Source: Brevibacillus sedimenti (GTDB taxonomy: Bacteria > Bacillota > Bacilli > Brevibacillales > Brevibacillaceae). From it: 64,000 bases of DNA. Numbering within the stretch: the first letter of the stretch is position 1; every line of letters starts with the position of its first letter. The position numbers and the translations under genes were made by a program. The stretch spans positions 3,867,260 through 3,931,259 of the forward strand of contig NZ_CP064048.1 of the NCBI RefSeq assembly GCF_020923495.1, in the 5' to 3' direction. The notes below the pieces were generated by a model, which did not search any database, was not told where the DNA came from, and saw nothing but the letters and a program-made list of their open reading frames with translations. Positions 27,373-36,396 of this stretch are shown here, one piece after another.

Positions 27373-29811
27373 TCACTCTGCTCTTCCTGCTTTCTTTTCA
27401 AAATGGACGTGCAGCCGGTACAGACAAATATCTCTCGTCCAGCGGTAGAGAATGGGGCTGTCCTGGGGGTCGATATCGAAATTCAGGGAAAACACACCGT
27501 CGGTGAAAGCAACCAATCCCTTCGAGCTGCCGCTCCAATTGCTCATCGGCTTTTCGGCTATCAACTTGGCCACTTGTTCCTCGTTGTAGGTCCATAATTT
27601 CTGTGATGATTTGTCCGAGAAGTCAATCCGTTTGCGGAATTCCTTCTCCGTCAAATACCGATGAAAGAAAGGAGCAACCTCTCGCGGAGTCACGGAGTGA
27701 TACCATCTTTGCTCTCCCCGATTCAGCATGTAAAGCAGGACGATCATTTTATAGCTTTTTGTCATTAAAGTCGCTTCGACTTCGTTGAGCCAATGCTCAT
27801 ATTTTCTCAGCAGTTCACTCTCCAGCTGACTTAATTGACCAGCCCAATCCAGAAAACGGATGTACGACGTAAATTCCTGTCTGTACGCACGGCTGTTTTC
27901 CCTGCCGTACAGATGAAGTTCCAGGTAGGTTGGAATCCGCCCCAAATCACGTTTGACTTCCTCAAAAGCCTGGAGAAGTTTTTCCTTGCGCGGCTGCCTT
28001 TTACGCGCCATTTCTTGCAGCAGGTTGATCACACCCGTTTCCAGTTCCATGCTGCAATTAAACGGTACGACAGGCTTGCAGTGATGATTCTTTCTTTCCG
28101 TACCCGTTCTTGTATCAAAAAGGGTCAGTTTCACATCCGCATTGCGATAGTTTCCAATCAAATCAATAATCGTGCAGTATTCTTTGGTCGGATACAAACG
28201 CAAGCCGCGGCCAACTTGCTGGGTAAAAATCGTTAACGATTCCGTCGGACGGACAAACAAGAGCGTATCCACCGAGGGGATATCCGTTCCTTCATTAAAA
28301 AGATCAACAGTAAAAATGACGTCCAGCTCTCCTTTTTCCATCTGGCGAATCGCCTCTGCCCGAGACATTTCCCTCGTCCTGGAGTGAAGGCTGAGCGCCC
28401 GAACACATTTAGCCCGAAAAAATGTACTCAAGAAATCCGCCTGACGGATTGAGGAGCAAAAGGCAAGCGTTCTGGTTTGCTTATGTTTGTTCCACGCCGC
28501 ATATATTTTTGCCGCCATCTCTTCTTTGAGCTGTGCCTGTAACAGCTCTTCTTCGGCATAACGGTTGCCCAACCAGGTGATTTGCGAATAATCCGTATCG
28601 TCATACACGCCATAGTAGCGAAACGGAGCCAACCATCCTCGCTGCACTGCTTCGATGAAATCGAGCTGAAAGGCAACATTTCCGTCACAGATGGCGTATA
28701 CGTCTTTCCCGTCTGTCCGATATGGCGTCGCGGTGATTCCCAGCAGGAAAGTGGGTTGAAAATAATCAAGCACTCGCCTGTATGAGTTCGCCGCAGCATG
28801 GTGAAACTCGTCCACGATAATCAGGTCGAACTCGTCTGGACGAAACCTTTCCAGATGCCGCTTTATGCTTAACGTGTAGATGGAGGCAAAAACGGAATCT
28901 GCTTGTCTTTCCTTTGTTTGGCCGTCATAGATCCCGCCGGTTCGTTCCGGCATCACTTCCGCAAAGGAACGGCGCGCCTGGTACAGCAGCTCTTCCCTAT
29001 GGGCGATAAAGAGAACCCTGTTAAAGTTTCTTGCAAAAAAAGCAGCCAGATACGTTTTTCCCAGTCCGGTAGCCATAACCACCATCGCTTTGTCATAGCC
29101 TTCACTCATCGTTTTTTCCAATTCTTCGAGCGCGATTTGCTGAGCTGGACGCGGAACAATACCACCATAGGAAGCGACTGCTTCTTTCAGCACAAAAGAA
29201 TCCCGTTTTTCGGCATCCTCGTATACCGGCATGGTTAGTTCAATCTCTTCCGTTTCCGTCCACGTCTTCACAAGGGAGGGATGAAGACGGTGATACTCCT
29301 CATACTCCCTTGCATAATCCATACAAGTCTCGCTGTTCAGGGGAACTGTCTGCTCATGGTAAAACAGGTGCATGAATCTGGTTTGCGCTTCTACAAATGT
29401 CATGGGTGCCGCCTTGGCCTGCATCGCCAGATTCCACTCGACGCCATACGTTAATGCGGACCGCGACAGATTGGATGAGCCAACAATCAAAACCCCATCG
29501 TTGTCTTCATATTGGAGGAGATACGCTTTGGGATGAAAAGATGTTCCGCCACTTCGCCACAGGCGTACCTCTATACGCGGGTCAATCTCAAGCAGTGCCT
29601 GCAGCGCATGTGGCTGCGTCACAAACAGGTAATCTCCAGCAAGCACCTTTACTTCTGCTCCATTCTCGATTGCCTCTTTCAAATGCGGCTCAAGCAGGCG
29701 AACACCGGAGTACATGACAAAAGAGGTGAGTATGTAAATGGAGGAAGCTTTCTTCATCTCCCTCGTCATTTCTGTAAACAGATTTTCCGTAATAAGTCTG
29801 ACGTCTGCCAT
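27373..29811 (-). CDS. PLD-nuclease/DEAD-like helicase fusion
   Basis: The 812 residues combine an N-terminal phospholipase-D-type nuclease domain (SFHPKAYLL near 91 and GSSNLSRS near 111, the HxK and N motif pair) with a superfamily 2 helicase: MATGLGKT (246-253), VDEFHH (333-338), GITATPYRT near 355 and QQVGRGLRLYP near 470. The C-terminal 250 residues are a helical region. Such proteins resemble restriction-type or DNA-repair helicases. The start overlaps the stop of the MazG-like gene by one base (TAATG), so the two are coupled. Part of this gene recurs as a decayed fragment at 41836. Confidence 0.88.
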   Translation of the reverse strand: MADVRLITENLFTEMTREMKKASSIYILTSFVMYSGVRLLEPHLKEAIENGAEVKVLAGDYLFVTQPHALQALLEIDPRIEVRLWRSGGTSFHPKAYLLQYEDNDGVLIVGSSNLSRSALTYGVEWNLAMQAKAAPMTFVEAQTRFMHLFYHEQTVPLNSETCMDYAREYEEYHRLHPSLVKTWTETEEIELTMPVYEDAEKRDSFVLKEAVASYGGIVPRPAQQIALEELEKTMSEGYDKAMVVMATGLGKTYLAAFFARNFNRVLFIAHREELLYQARRSFAEVMPERTGGIYDGQTKERQADSVFASIYTLSIKRHLERFRPDEFDLIIVDEFHHAAANSYRRVLDYFQPTFLLGITATPYRTDGKDVYAICDGNVAFQLDFIEAVQRGWLAPFRYYGVYDDTDYSQITWLGNRYAEEELLQAQLKEEMAAKIYAAWNKHKQTRTLAFCSSIRQADFLSTFFRAKCVRALSLHSRTREMSRAEAIRQMEKGELDVIFTVDLFNEGTDIPSVDTLLFVRPTESLTIFTQQVGRGLRLYPTKEYCTIIDLIGNYRNADVKLTLFDTRTGTERKNHHCKPVVPFNCSMELETGVINLLQEMARKRQPRKEKLLQAFEEVKRDLGRIPTYLELHLYGRENSRAYRQEFTSYIRFLDWAGQLSQLESELLRKYEHWLNEVEATLMTKSYKMIVLLYMLNRGEQRWYHSVTPREVAPFFHRYLTEKEFRKRIDFSDKSSQKLWTYNEEQVAKLIAEKPMSNWSGSSKGLVAFTDGVFSLNFDIDPQDSPILYRWTRDICLYRLHVHFEKKAGRAE

Positions 29812-30134
29812 TAATCTTCTACCTCATGAAGAAACAGCTTTTGCTCGAATCCTCCCCGCTTCTCCGCTTTGGATCTGCGAATCTCTTCCAGATCCCTCGG
29901 GGAAGCTCCGTGAACACGGGCGAGCGCATATACGACTTCCAATACATCCGCCAGTTCTTCCAGACTTTCCCGATCGGATTGGGCAGTGCTGTACTCATCC
30001 AGCTCTTCCTGGCACTTTTCGCGGAGCTTGACCAGGTACTCATCATCTGATAATACGCTGGTCGTATATCGTTTACCGGTTGCTGCGATGATTTCCGGTA
30101 TACGGTCTCGGATCAATTTGTTGTAGATCGGCAT
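29811..30134 (-). CDS. MazG-like nucleotide pyrophosphohydrolase
   Basis: The 107 residues show the all-alpha NTP pyrophosphatase pattern: NKLIRDRIPEII at the start, then EKCQEELDEY near 42, with the glutamates that bind Mg, and SLEELADVLEVVYALA near 58, with the second acidic cluster. Such enzymes hydrolyse (d)NTPs or similar nucleotides. GGAG lies 8 bases before the ATG at 30134. It sits 14 bases after the HIT gene and overlaps the helicase start, the middle of a three-gene operon. Confidence 0.88.
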   Translation of the reverse strand: MPIYNKLIRDRIPEIIAATGKRYTTSVLSDDEYLVKLREKCQEELDEYSTAQSDRESLEELADVLEVVYALARVHGASPRDLEEIRRSKAEKRGGFEQKLFLHEVED

Positions 30135-30147
30135 AATACATTCTCCT

Positions 30148-30531
30148 TTAGGGATACGGTACGAGATTGGGGATTGCTTTGCGGATTCCCCCACGCGGGT
30201 CGTCAATGTCTCCCTTGTAACGGGGAATCAAGTGTACGTGAAGATGCATCACTGTCTGTCCACCGTACTCCCCAACATTGACGCCGATGTTGTAGCCGTC
30301 GGGGATATATTCTCGATCTAGCAGTTCTTTTCCCTGCTTTATCAGCTCATGGATGGCCATGATCTCTTCATCAGCAGCGTCGAAGTAAGTGGCCACATGA
30401 CGTTTGGGTACGATCAACAAATGGCCTCGTTGAACCGGGTATTTATCATAAAAGGCAATGGCTTTGTCGTTTTCCAGGATGATTTTAAGAGACTGTGTAT
30501 CGCAGAAAGGGCATTTCATCATTATTACCAT
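30148..30531 (-). CDS. HIT-family nucleotide hydrolase/transferase
   Basis: This 127-residue histidine-triad protein has the motif HLHVHLIP near residue 96, whose second histidine forms the nucleotidyl intermediate, and an N-terminal CPFC pair that may bind zinc. HIT proteins cleave nucleotide phosphoramidates or dinucleotides such as ApnA. AGGAGG lies four bases before the first ATG; a second in-frame ATG follows. It opens the operon HIT-MazG-helicase, an arrangement that pairs two nucleotide-handling enzymes with a nuclease-helicase. A fragment of a second copy lies near 41950. Confidence 0.9.
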   Translation of the reverse strand: MVIMMKCPFCDTQSLKIILENDKAIAFYDKYPVQRGHLLIVPKRHVATYFDAADEEIMAIHELIKQGKELLDREYIPDGYNIGVNVGEYGGQTVMHLHVHLIPRYKGDIDDPRGGIRKAIPNLVPYP

Positions 30532-30745
30532 ACATCCTCCTCACTCTTTATATGCTCTGATAACAAGTTTACCTTATCCGGCAGAAGTTTGGTGTCGTGA
30601 TCAGCAGTCATCCAGATTACAGCCATTTTTCTTCTCACGAATTGCCTCAACACGAATGGAGCTGTGACCATTTTCCCTCACAATTCCTTATGAACAGCAT
30701 AAACTGGCTTGCGCTGATATGACGGATTACCATGATGCGGCAACC

Positions 30746-30785
30746 GCTCAACCGTCCCCTGGTTAATCCCGGGGGTTTTTGTTAA
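30746..30785 (+). repeat. Terminator-like repeat, copy 2
   Basis: This resembles 21771-21810: GCTC, CCGTCCCC, TTAATCCC and GGGGTTTTTGTT in the same order. It sits upstream of the HIT operon, again with no plus-strand gene before it. Confidence 0.5.
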
Positions 30786-30799
30786 ATGATCGACAACAG

Positions 30800-30827
30800 C
30801 AAAAAACCCTTGATTTCTCAAGGGTTT
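30800..30827 (-). terminator. Terminator of the iron/glycosylation operon
   Basis: On the minus strand AACCCTTGA-GAAA-TCAAGGGTT is followed by TTTTG, 17 bases after the glycosyltransferase stop. Confidence 0.85.
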
Positions 30828-30844
30828 GACGAGCGACAAGTTTG

Positions 30845-31534
30845 CTATTGTCTTCTCCATTCGCGCCAGATCGCAGGGAATACGTTGGTCACATACCCTT
30901 TGAAGGTGATAAATGACTCCCCGGTCTGACGGACTTTATAGGGGATATCCACTTCACGCAAGCGGTATCCCTTACGCAAAATATTCATCGTCATCACTTG
31001 GGCGTAATTGTAATCGTGAATGATCTCCAGGTCCCTAAGGACTGATCGGGAGAAGGCGCGAAAGCCTGTCTGTCCGTCCGTGATCCATTGACGCAAAAGG
31101 ATGACCTGCAATGCGGTGAAAAAATAGTTTCCCAGCCTCCTGTGCAGCTTCATGCCTTTCACCCGTCGCATGAAGCGGGAGGCCAATACATAGTCTGCCT
31201 GGCCGTCAAGAATCGGGGCAACCACACGCGGGATATGGTCCGCCGGGTACTCGTCGTCCGCATCGATCATCACAGCCAAATCCGCGCCCAATTCATAGGC
31301 TTTCTTCAGACCTGCTCGTACCGCTGCGCCCAATCCCCGATTGGTGGAAAAGCGAAGGATGTGCTCTACTCCTGCTGCCTTGGCCACTTCCTCTGTCCGA
31401 TCCGTCGAGCCATCGTTTACCACCAACACTTCCACCTGGACATCATGCTGAAAATGTCTGGGTACCTTGCCGATCACACGGGCAATCGATTCTTCCTCGT
31501 TAAATGCGGGGATGACGATGATCAGTTTTTTCAT
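30845..31534 (-). CDS. Family 2 glycosyltransferase (dolichol-phosphate-mannose-synthase-like)
   Basis: This 229-residue GT-A enzyme begins KLIIVIPAFNEEESI, with NDGSTDRTEE near residue 40 and the metal-binding DADDEYP near 92. The acceptor region contains TDGQTGFRAFSR near 153. It lacks C-terminal membrane helices, so it should act on the inner face of the membrane, loading a sugar on a lipid carrier. GGTGG lies 8 bases before the ATG at 31534. The start lies inside the 3' end of the upstream phosphodiesterase gene. A membrane glycosyltransferase encoded upstream could use its product. Confidence 0.88.
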   Translation of the reverse strand: MKKLIIVIPAFNEEESIARVIGKVPRHFQHDVQVEVLVVNDGSTDRTEEVAKAAGVEHILRFSTNRGLGAAVRAGLKKAYELGADLAVMIDADDEYPADHIPRVVAPILDGQADYVLASRFMRRVKGMKLHRRLGNYFFTALQVILLRQWITDGQTGFRAFSRSVLRDLEIIHDYNYAQVMTMNILRKGYRLREVDIPYKVRQTGESFITFKGYVTNVFPAIWREWRRQ

Positions 31535-32975
31535 GCTGTGTTCCACCATCCTGTACAAACGCTTCGTGTAATACTGGTCCTCTCGCATGGTTTGGAATCG
31601 GGACACCCAAGAGCGCGCTGATCGTGGCAGCGACAGATACGATGCTGCGGAACTCGTTTACTCGTTGTCCCTGCTTGATCATGGGACCATGCATCATGAA
31701 AGGAACGAATCGCTCTCCTTCATCGAGATGCCCATGTCCGCCAATCCCGTTTCCTTGTCCGTGGTCAGCCATGACAATAAACGCCGTATCATCCAAAAGC
31801 CCACGCTCTCCCAGCCAGGTGTGGAAGTCTGCGATTAACTTGTCCGCTTCATGAATCTTTTGCAGATATTCGGGGTAATGCACCCCCCGGCTGTGCCCCG
31901 TTTGATCGACGGCAATCATCTGGACGATAAACAGATCCGGTTGTTCTCGTTCATAGATCACTTTTGCCTGATTCATAATCTTGTGGTCAACGATATCGTT
32001 GTGTGAAACAGCCGTGAAACTCTCCACATCATCACCGAACGCATCAATCAGATGGGCGCAGCCGAACAGAATGCCTTTTTTCCCTTGCTTCTTCAACACA
32101 TCGAAAATACTCTCCACCTTCACCCCAAGGCTCCACACCATGTTGGATCGGATGCCGTGCTCACGTGGATACGTCCCTGTGAACATGGAGGAGAAGCATG
32201 TCACGGTCCGGGCAGGATAGATCGTCTCCATCGTCTCATAAACTGTACCTTCCCGCATGAGTTGATGAAGGAATGGCGCATCCGCCTGATACAGCTTGTC
32301 CTTTCGGCAACCGTCAATCACCACGATCACCACTCGCTTGGCCAGGGGTTTTTCAGGAAGCTCATTTGGCGTGACATAATGCGGATACTCCTTGGGCTTC
32401 CAGTTAAACAGGAAACGATGAACCAGGTACGCGTACACGGCCAATATGATCGTGAAAACGAGTACCTTTCCTCCCGTTCCTCCCCCCGGCTCCGCCTGAT
32501 AAAGCGCCGTAAACAGGATCAATTGCAGGGTGAATTTCGGTACCTGCTCCAGTACATTGCCGCTCGTCGAATCACTGTTGATCAAAAAGAGCCGCCATAT
32601 CCGCAAAAAGTTCCACCAGGTGGTCCCGATCCGCAGGTGATAGTAAAGCGTTCCCCAGAAAAAGACCGTAAAAAACACGTACATACCAAGCGCAAACCAG
32701 AGGAGATTTCCATCCACTACCCCAAACAGGATGCCGCCCGCAAGCAGGGGAACCAGCAAAAACCAGCGCAGATGAAGCGGAAAATCAAACAAATAATACA
32801 CCACAAAAACAGGCAGCATGTATACAAAAGCATGGAAAAAGGACGCTGCCTGCAGATCCGTCGCGTGGTACATCAAAAAAACGCCAAGCACAAACACGGG
32901 TGTGAATGTCTTGCCTTCGTTCAAGACATTCCAGCATCGTGCCATGACAACCTCGATTGCGGAAGCCTTCTTCAT
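31500..32975 (-). CDS. Membrane-anchored phosphodiesterase/alkaline-phosphatase-superfamily protein
   Basis: This 491-residue protein has five or six N-terminal helices (residues 25-190) and then a nucleotide-pyrophosphatase/phosphodiesterase domain. Metal and catalytic motifs are visible: VIDGCRKD near 211, the Thr of YPARTVTCFSSM near 249, DQTGHSRG near 354, MADHGQG near 399 and the HGHLDEG histidines. Relatives act on phosphodiesters or transfer phospho-groups to glycans. The catalytic domain should face outside. The start has GGAG at 8 bases; the gene overlaps both neighbours. Confidence 0.85.
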   Translation of the reverse strand: MKKASAIEVVMARCWNVLNEGKTFTPVFVLGVFLMYHATDLQAASFFHAFVYMLPVFVVYYLFDFPLHLRWFLLVPLLAGGILFGVVDGNLLWFALGMYVFFTVFFWGTLYYHLRIGTTWWNFLRIWRLFLINSDSTSGNVLEQVPKFTLQLILFTALYQAEPGGGTGGKVLVFTIILAVYAYLVHRFLFNWKPKEYPHYVTPNELPEKPLAKRVVIVVIDGCRKDKLYQADAPFLHQLMREGTVYETMETIYPARTVTCFSSMFTGTYPREHGIRSNMVWSLGVKVESIFDVLKKQGKKGILFGCAHLIDAFGDDVESFTAVSHNDIVDHKIMNQAKVIYEREQPDLFIVQMIAVDQTGHSRGVHYPEYLQKIHEADKLIADFHTWLGERGLLDDTAFIVMADHGQGNGIGGHGHLDEGERFVPFMMHGPMIKQGQRVNEFRSIVSVAATISALLGVPIPNHARGPVLHEAFVQDGGTQHEKTDHRHPRI

Positions 32976-33919
32976 CTCTTCACTCCTTCCTCCCAAAACC
33001 AGTCAGCAAACAACCGGATTCCCTCTGAAAGCGATACCTGTGCTCGAAATTCCAGCTCCTGCTCGGCACGGGTCGTGTCAGCCCACGTGAGCGGCACATC
33101 GCCGGCAGGAAGGTCTCTCCACTCAATCACGGCACGTTTGCCTATTGCCTTCTCCAGTTCTGCCACCAGTTTCTCCAACGGAACCACGCACCCATTCCCC
33201 AGGTTATAGGTTCGATTCACAGCTTGGGGACGAAAGCAGGCGCGGACAATGCCGTCGGCAATATCTGACACATAGGTGTAGTCTCGTCCCATTGCGCCCC
33301 GGTACAAGGTAATCGGTTCTCCATTCATCATCTTCATGACAAATTTCCAGAGAGCCATGTCCGGTCGTTGCTCGGGGCCGTACACCGTAAACGGGCGAAC
33401 GATCGTCACAGGCAGATGATACAGCCTCTGATAGGTGCGGCAGTACATCTCGGCCGCTGCCTTCGCTGCGGCATAAGGCGAGACAGGCTGCAGCTCATCA
33501 TCCTCCCGGCAAGGACGATTGACAGCCGGTCCGTATACGGAGGAAGAGGAAGCAAAGACAAACCGGGATACTCCGAACTGAGCAGCCAGGGAAAGTACAT
33601 GAACCGTCCCCTTCACATCCACGTCCACGTACTTGGCAGGATGGACAAGCGACGGTTGAACCCCCGGCATGGCAGCGAGGTGAATCACGCGATCAGGCTG
33701 AAAAAAATGAAATACCTTTTCCAACTCCGAAAAGGTAAGGATATCGACATGGCGCCATTGCACATGCGGCAACTTCAACAGCTTGTTCAGGCGCTCCTTT
33801 TTCCATTTGGGATCATAGTAGGGGTCGAGTGAATCCACGATGAGAACCTGATGATCGTGAAGTTTTTCCACGACATGGGAGCCGATAAAACCGGCTCCCC
33901 CTGTAATTAATACCTTCAT
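32972..33919 (-). CDS. NAD-dependent nucleotide-sugar epimerase/dehydratase
   Basis: This 315-residue short-chain-dehydrogenase-type enzyme has GGAGFIGSHV at residues 7-16, the Ser of FASSSSVYG near 122 and the catalytic pair in SPYAAAKAA near 148 (Tyr-x3-Lys). It resembles UDP-glucuronate or UDP-glucose 4-epimerases. With a UDP-glucose dehydrogenase gene nearby, UDP-glucuronate is a reasonable substrate guess. Both its start and its stop overlap neighbouring genes by four bases, so it is tightly coupled to the iron permease and the phosphodiesterase. Confidence 0.88.
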   Translation of the reverse strand: MKVLITGGAGFIGSHVVEKLHDHQVLIVDSLDPYYDPKWKKERLNKLLKLPHVQWRHVDILTFSELEKVFHFFQPDRVIHLAAMPGVQPSLVHPAKYVDVDVKGTVHVLSLAAQFGVSRFVFASSSSVYGPAVNRPCREDDELQPVSPYAAAKAAAEMYCRTYQRLYHLPVTIVRPFTVYGPEQRPDMALWKFVMKMMNGEPITLYRGAMGRDYTYVSDIADGIVRACFRPQAVNRTYNLGNGCVVPLEKLVAELEKAIGKRAVIEWRDLPAGDVPLTWADTTRAEQELEFRAQVSLSEGIRLFADWFWEEGVKR

Positions 33920-34842
33920 GCTTTTACTTCCTTTGTCTGTACAGTCTGTTCACGTGTCTTCCCTTGCGGCAGTTCAGGTTTCTGCTCTCCGCGACCGCGC
34001 AGCAGCAAATACAATACCAGGAAATATCCCCAATAAATCAAGAACTCTTCGAGCGAAGGTGAGGACGAGTACCCGAACAGCGCCTTCAGGAAAATACCGA
34101 CCTGCCCGGAAATGAGCGGTTCTTGACCGTGATCCCGGATGTAATGTTCTTCATCGATGGGATGCTCCGGCATAAACCACGTCAGATCATACAATTGCGG
34201 CGCCACAGAGCCGATGACATGCATGTCCTGAAGGATGGAAACCCCTTGGACGATTAAACCGGCGGCAATCAGGACAATAAATACACCCGTAATCTTGAAG
34301 AACGTCTTGAGCTGAATCCGCATCGTACCTTTGAAAAAGAAGTAGGTCACGACAGCAGCCAGAAGGATACCGGCAAACGAGCCCCATGTCTGCATGGCTT
34401 TGCCGATGTCTCCGCCCGTAATCGCGGCGAAGAAAAAGACGGTCTCCACACCTTCGCGAAGAACGACGAGAAAAGCGTGAACCACCATGCCGACGACATT
34501 ACCGGTGGTAATAAACTGGCTGTATTTTCCCTGCAACTTGCCGGAGACTTCCTTGGATTGCTCCGCCATCCAGAACACCATTTGGGTCAGCAGCGCTCCG
34601 GAAACGAGCATGATCCCTGCTTTCATATAGTTCTGGGAACCCATTGAGGCGAACCCGTCCAGCACGACCTGGAAGAGCAGTGCCATCCCCAAAGAGGCAA
34701 CAATCGCGAGCGATGCGCCGAGCCAGACGTGTTTGACGTACTCCGGATGATCTACCCGCTTCAGATACGAGGTAATAATTCCGACGATTAACAATGCCTC
34801 CAGCGCTTCTCGAAAGGTAATCAAAAATGCTTGCAATTCCAC
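33916..34842 (-). CDS. efeU: FTR1/EfeU-family iron permease
   Basis: This 308-residue polytopic membrane protein has seven predicted helices and two REXXE iron-binding motifs, FREALEA near residue 12 and LREGVET near 138, the hallmark of the FTR1/EfeU ferrous/ferric iron channels. A GTG at 34842 is chosen because GGAGG lies 8 bases upstream; the earlier in-frame GTG overlaps that site. No efeO or efeB gene is adjacent. Instead two secreted helical proteins are encoded upstream in the same Fur-boxed operon and may take that role. Confidence 0.92.
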   Translation of the reverse strand: MELQAFLITFREALEALLIVGIITSYLKRVDHPEYVKHVWLGASLAIVASLGMALLFQVVLDGFASMGSQNYMKAGIMLVSGALLTQMVFWMAEQSKEVSGKLQGKYSQFITTGNVVGMVVHAFLVVLREGVETVFFFAAITGGDIGKAMQTWGSFAGILLAAVVTYFFFKGTMRIQLKTFFKITGVFIVLIAAGLIVQGVSILQDMHVIGSVAPQLYDLTWFMPEHPIDEEHYIRDHGQEPLISGQVGIFLKALFGYSSSPSLEEFLIYWGYFLVLYLLLRGRGEQKPELPQGKTREQTVQTKEVKA

Positions 34843-34863
34843 CCCGTTCACCTCCGCATGCTG

Positions 34864-36393
34864 TCATGAACCTGCTGGCTGCTGCCCGGTCTTGATCAGT
34901 CTGATCCACTCTTGTCTTTTATCCTGACGAACTTCGTACAAGACGATGTCATGGTACGTGGGATAGAGCCACTCACTTCCCCGAAATCGGGCTGCTTCCT
35001 TCACATATTCCTTCAGCTGTTCATTGTGAAATCCGTCCAATACACGATCTGTCAAATAAACATGATCGGGCAGCACGGAATACGCAAGGATGGAGGCCTG
35101 AAAATCGGACCACTTCCTGAGCCGGACAGTTGTAACAGAAGGATAAAGGTAACGTATGACGCGTTCTTCTTCATACGTATAAATGATACTCGATTCACCA
35201 CGATCAGCTTGTGCCACATAATGGGCGAGTTGCGCCATTGGTGAATCCGTCACCGGCTGCTCACGGACCTGGATGACACCCACGGCAGCCGTACTTGCGG
35301 CCAGCGCGGTCAACAAGATGGGGGAGAATCGCCTCCACTGCTGCAAGCCCCAGACAATGCCCCAGATCAATGGAATCATCAATGGCAGGATATGACGAGG
35401 CTTCTCGACATTCTGGGCAAAAAAGGCCCAGAGGAGATAGGGAACGATCCACAGGAAAAGCAACACGATGTGTTCCTTGTTCCCCGTCTGCAGCCAGCGC
35501 GTCTTTCCTGCCGCTATTCCACCCCCCGTGATTCCCGCACAAACAAGAACCAGGATGAGATAGCTGAACCATGAGTTCTGCTCGTTCCACGGCGCACCCA
35601 GCCCGGCGGCAAACCACTGCCGCCCAATCCAATAGAGAAGTCGCTCTCCCGCATGGCTTCCTGTGTACGCTCCTCCCCAATCGGAAAAATGACCTTCTGT
35701 GAATGCTGCTGCCAACCTCCAGAAACCTGTGAGGCTTCCCACATTCAGCACCAATCCGTACAGCCACAACAGATTGACCAATAATGAAGAAACGATTGCA
35801 CTGACAACATCGCCGTACCGCCGGGTATCCCTGCCGTACACGTACAATGCCCAGGCAAACACGGCTCCCAATGGCAGGTACGAGATCCTCACGCCGTACA
35901 ATAAGCCCAGCAGGATTCCCGAGAACACCAGTACCAGTGCCCGCTTTTTCTCCGCCAAACCAGGGTCAACCACAACCAATGAGGCAGCTACGAGCCAGAC
36001 AGCCAGCAAATTACCGAAGCTGTCCGAAAGCGGTTGGGTTCCCAAGACCATGCCAAGCGGGTTTACTGCCCAAAGAACCGCCACCCAGACAGCTGTCCGC
36101 TGACGGCTGCACCGCTTGACAATCGAATACAGCGGGAACACTGTGCAAGCGTTCGCAAGAGCAGACAGAAGGGACAGCGCCAAAAACGGATTCGCGATCA
36201 AACGCGCGAAGCCAATGGCAATCAACATGTATACCGGATAGCCGGGAAAATGCGGCTGCATCAGCGACAGATCGTAATTGTCCACGCCAAGGGCGAAGTC
36301 AACATCATCCCACCCAGCCGGTCCATGTGCCAGAAATGGCAGGCGGATCACAAAGGCCAAGCACGCGATTCCAAACGGAAGCAGGACATTCAT
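34864..36393 (-). CDS. Polytopic glycosyltransferase, family 39-like (GT-C)
   Basis: This 509-residue membrane protein has about eleven helices. The first outer loop carries a DDVDFALG acidic motif near residue 30 (the GT-C Asp-Asp signature), and FPGYPVYM near 49 also fits protein mannosyl- or ArnT-type transferases. The C-terminal 110 residues form an outer soluble domain. It should move a sugar from a lipid carrier to an acceptor outside the cell. It lies between the secreted iron-operon proteins and efeU, which is an odd place for a glycosyltransferase. Confidence 0.82.
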   Translation of the reverse strand: MNVLLPFGIACLAFVIRLPFLAHGPAGWDDVDFALGVDNYDLSLMQPHFPGYPVYMLIAIGFARLIANPFLALSLLSALANACTVFPLYSIVKRCSRQRTAVWVAVLWAVNPLGMVLGTQPLSDSFGNLLAVWLVAASLVVVDPGLAEKKRALVLVFSGILLGLLYGVRISYLPLGAVFAWALYVYGRDTRRYGDVVSAIVSSLLVNLLWLYGLVLNVGSLTGFWRLAAAFTEGHFSDWGGAYTGSHAGERLLYWIGRQWFAAGLGAPWNEQNSWFSYLILVLVCAGITGGGIAAGKTRWLQTGNKEHIVLLFLWIVPYLLWAFFAQNVEKPRHILPLMIPLIWGIVWGLQQWRRFSPILLTALAASTAAVGVIQVREQPVTDSPMAQLAHYVAQADRGESSIIYTYEEERVIRYLYPSVTTVRLRKWSDFQASILAYSVLPDHVYLTDRVLDGFHNEQLKEYVKEAARFRGSEWLYPTYHDIVLYEVRQDKRQEWIRLIKTGQQPAGS

Positions 36394-36396
36394 CTC

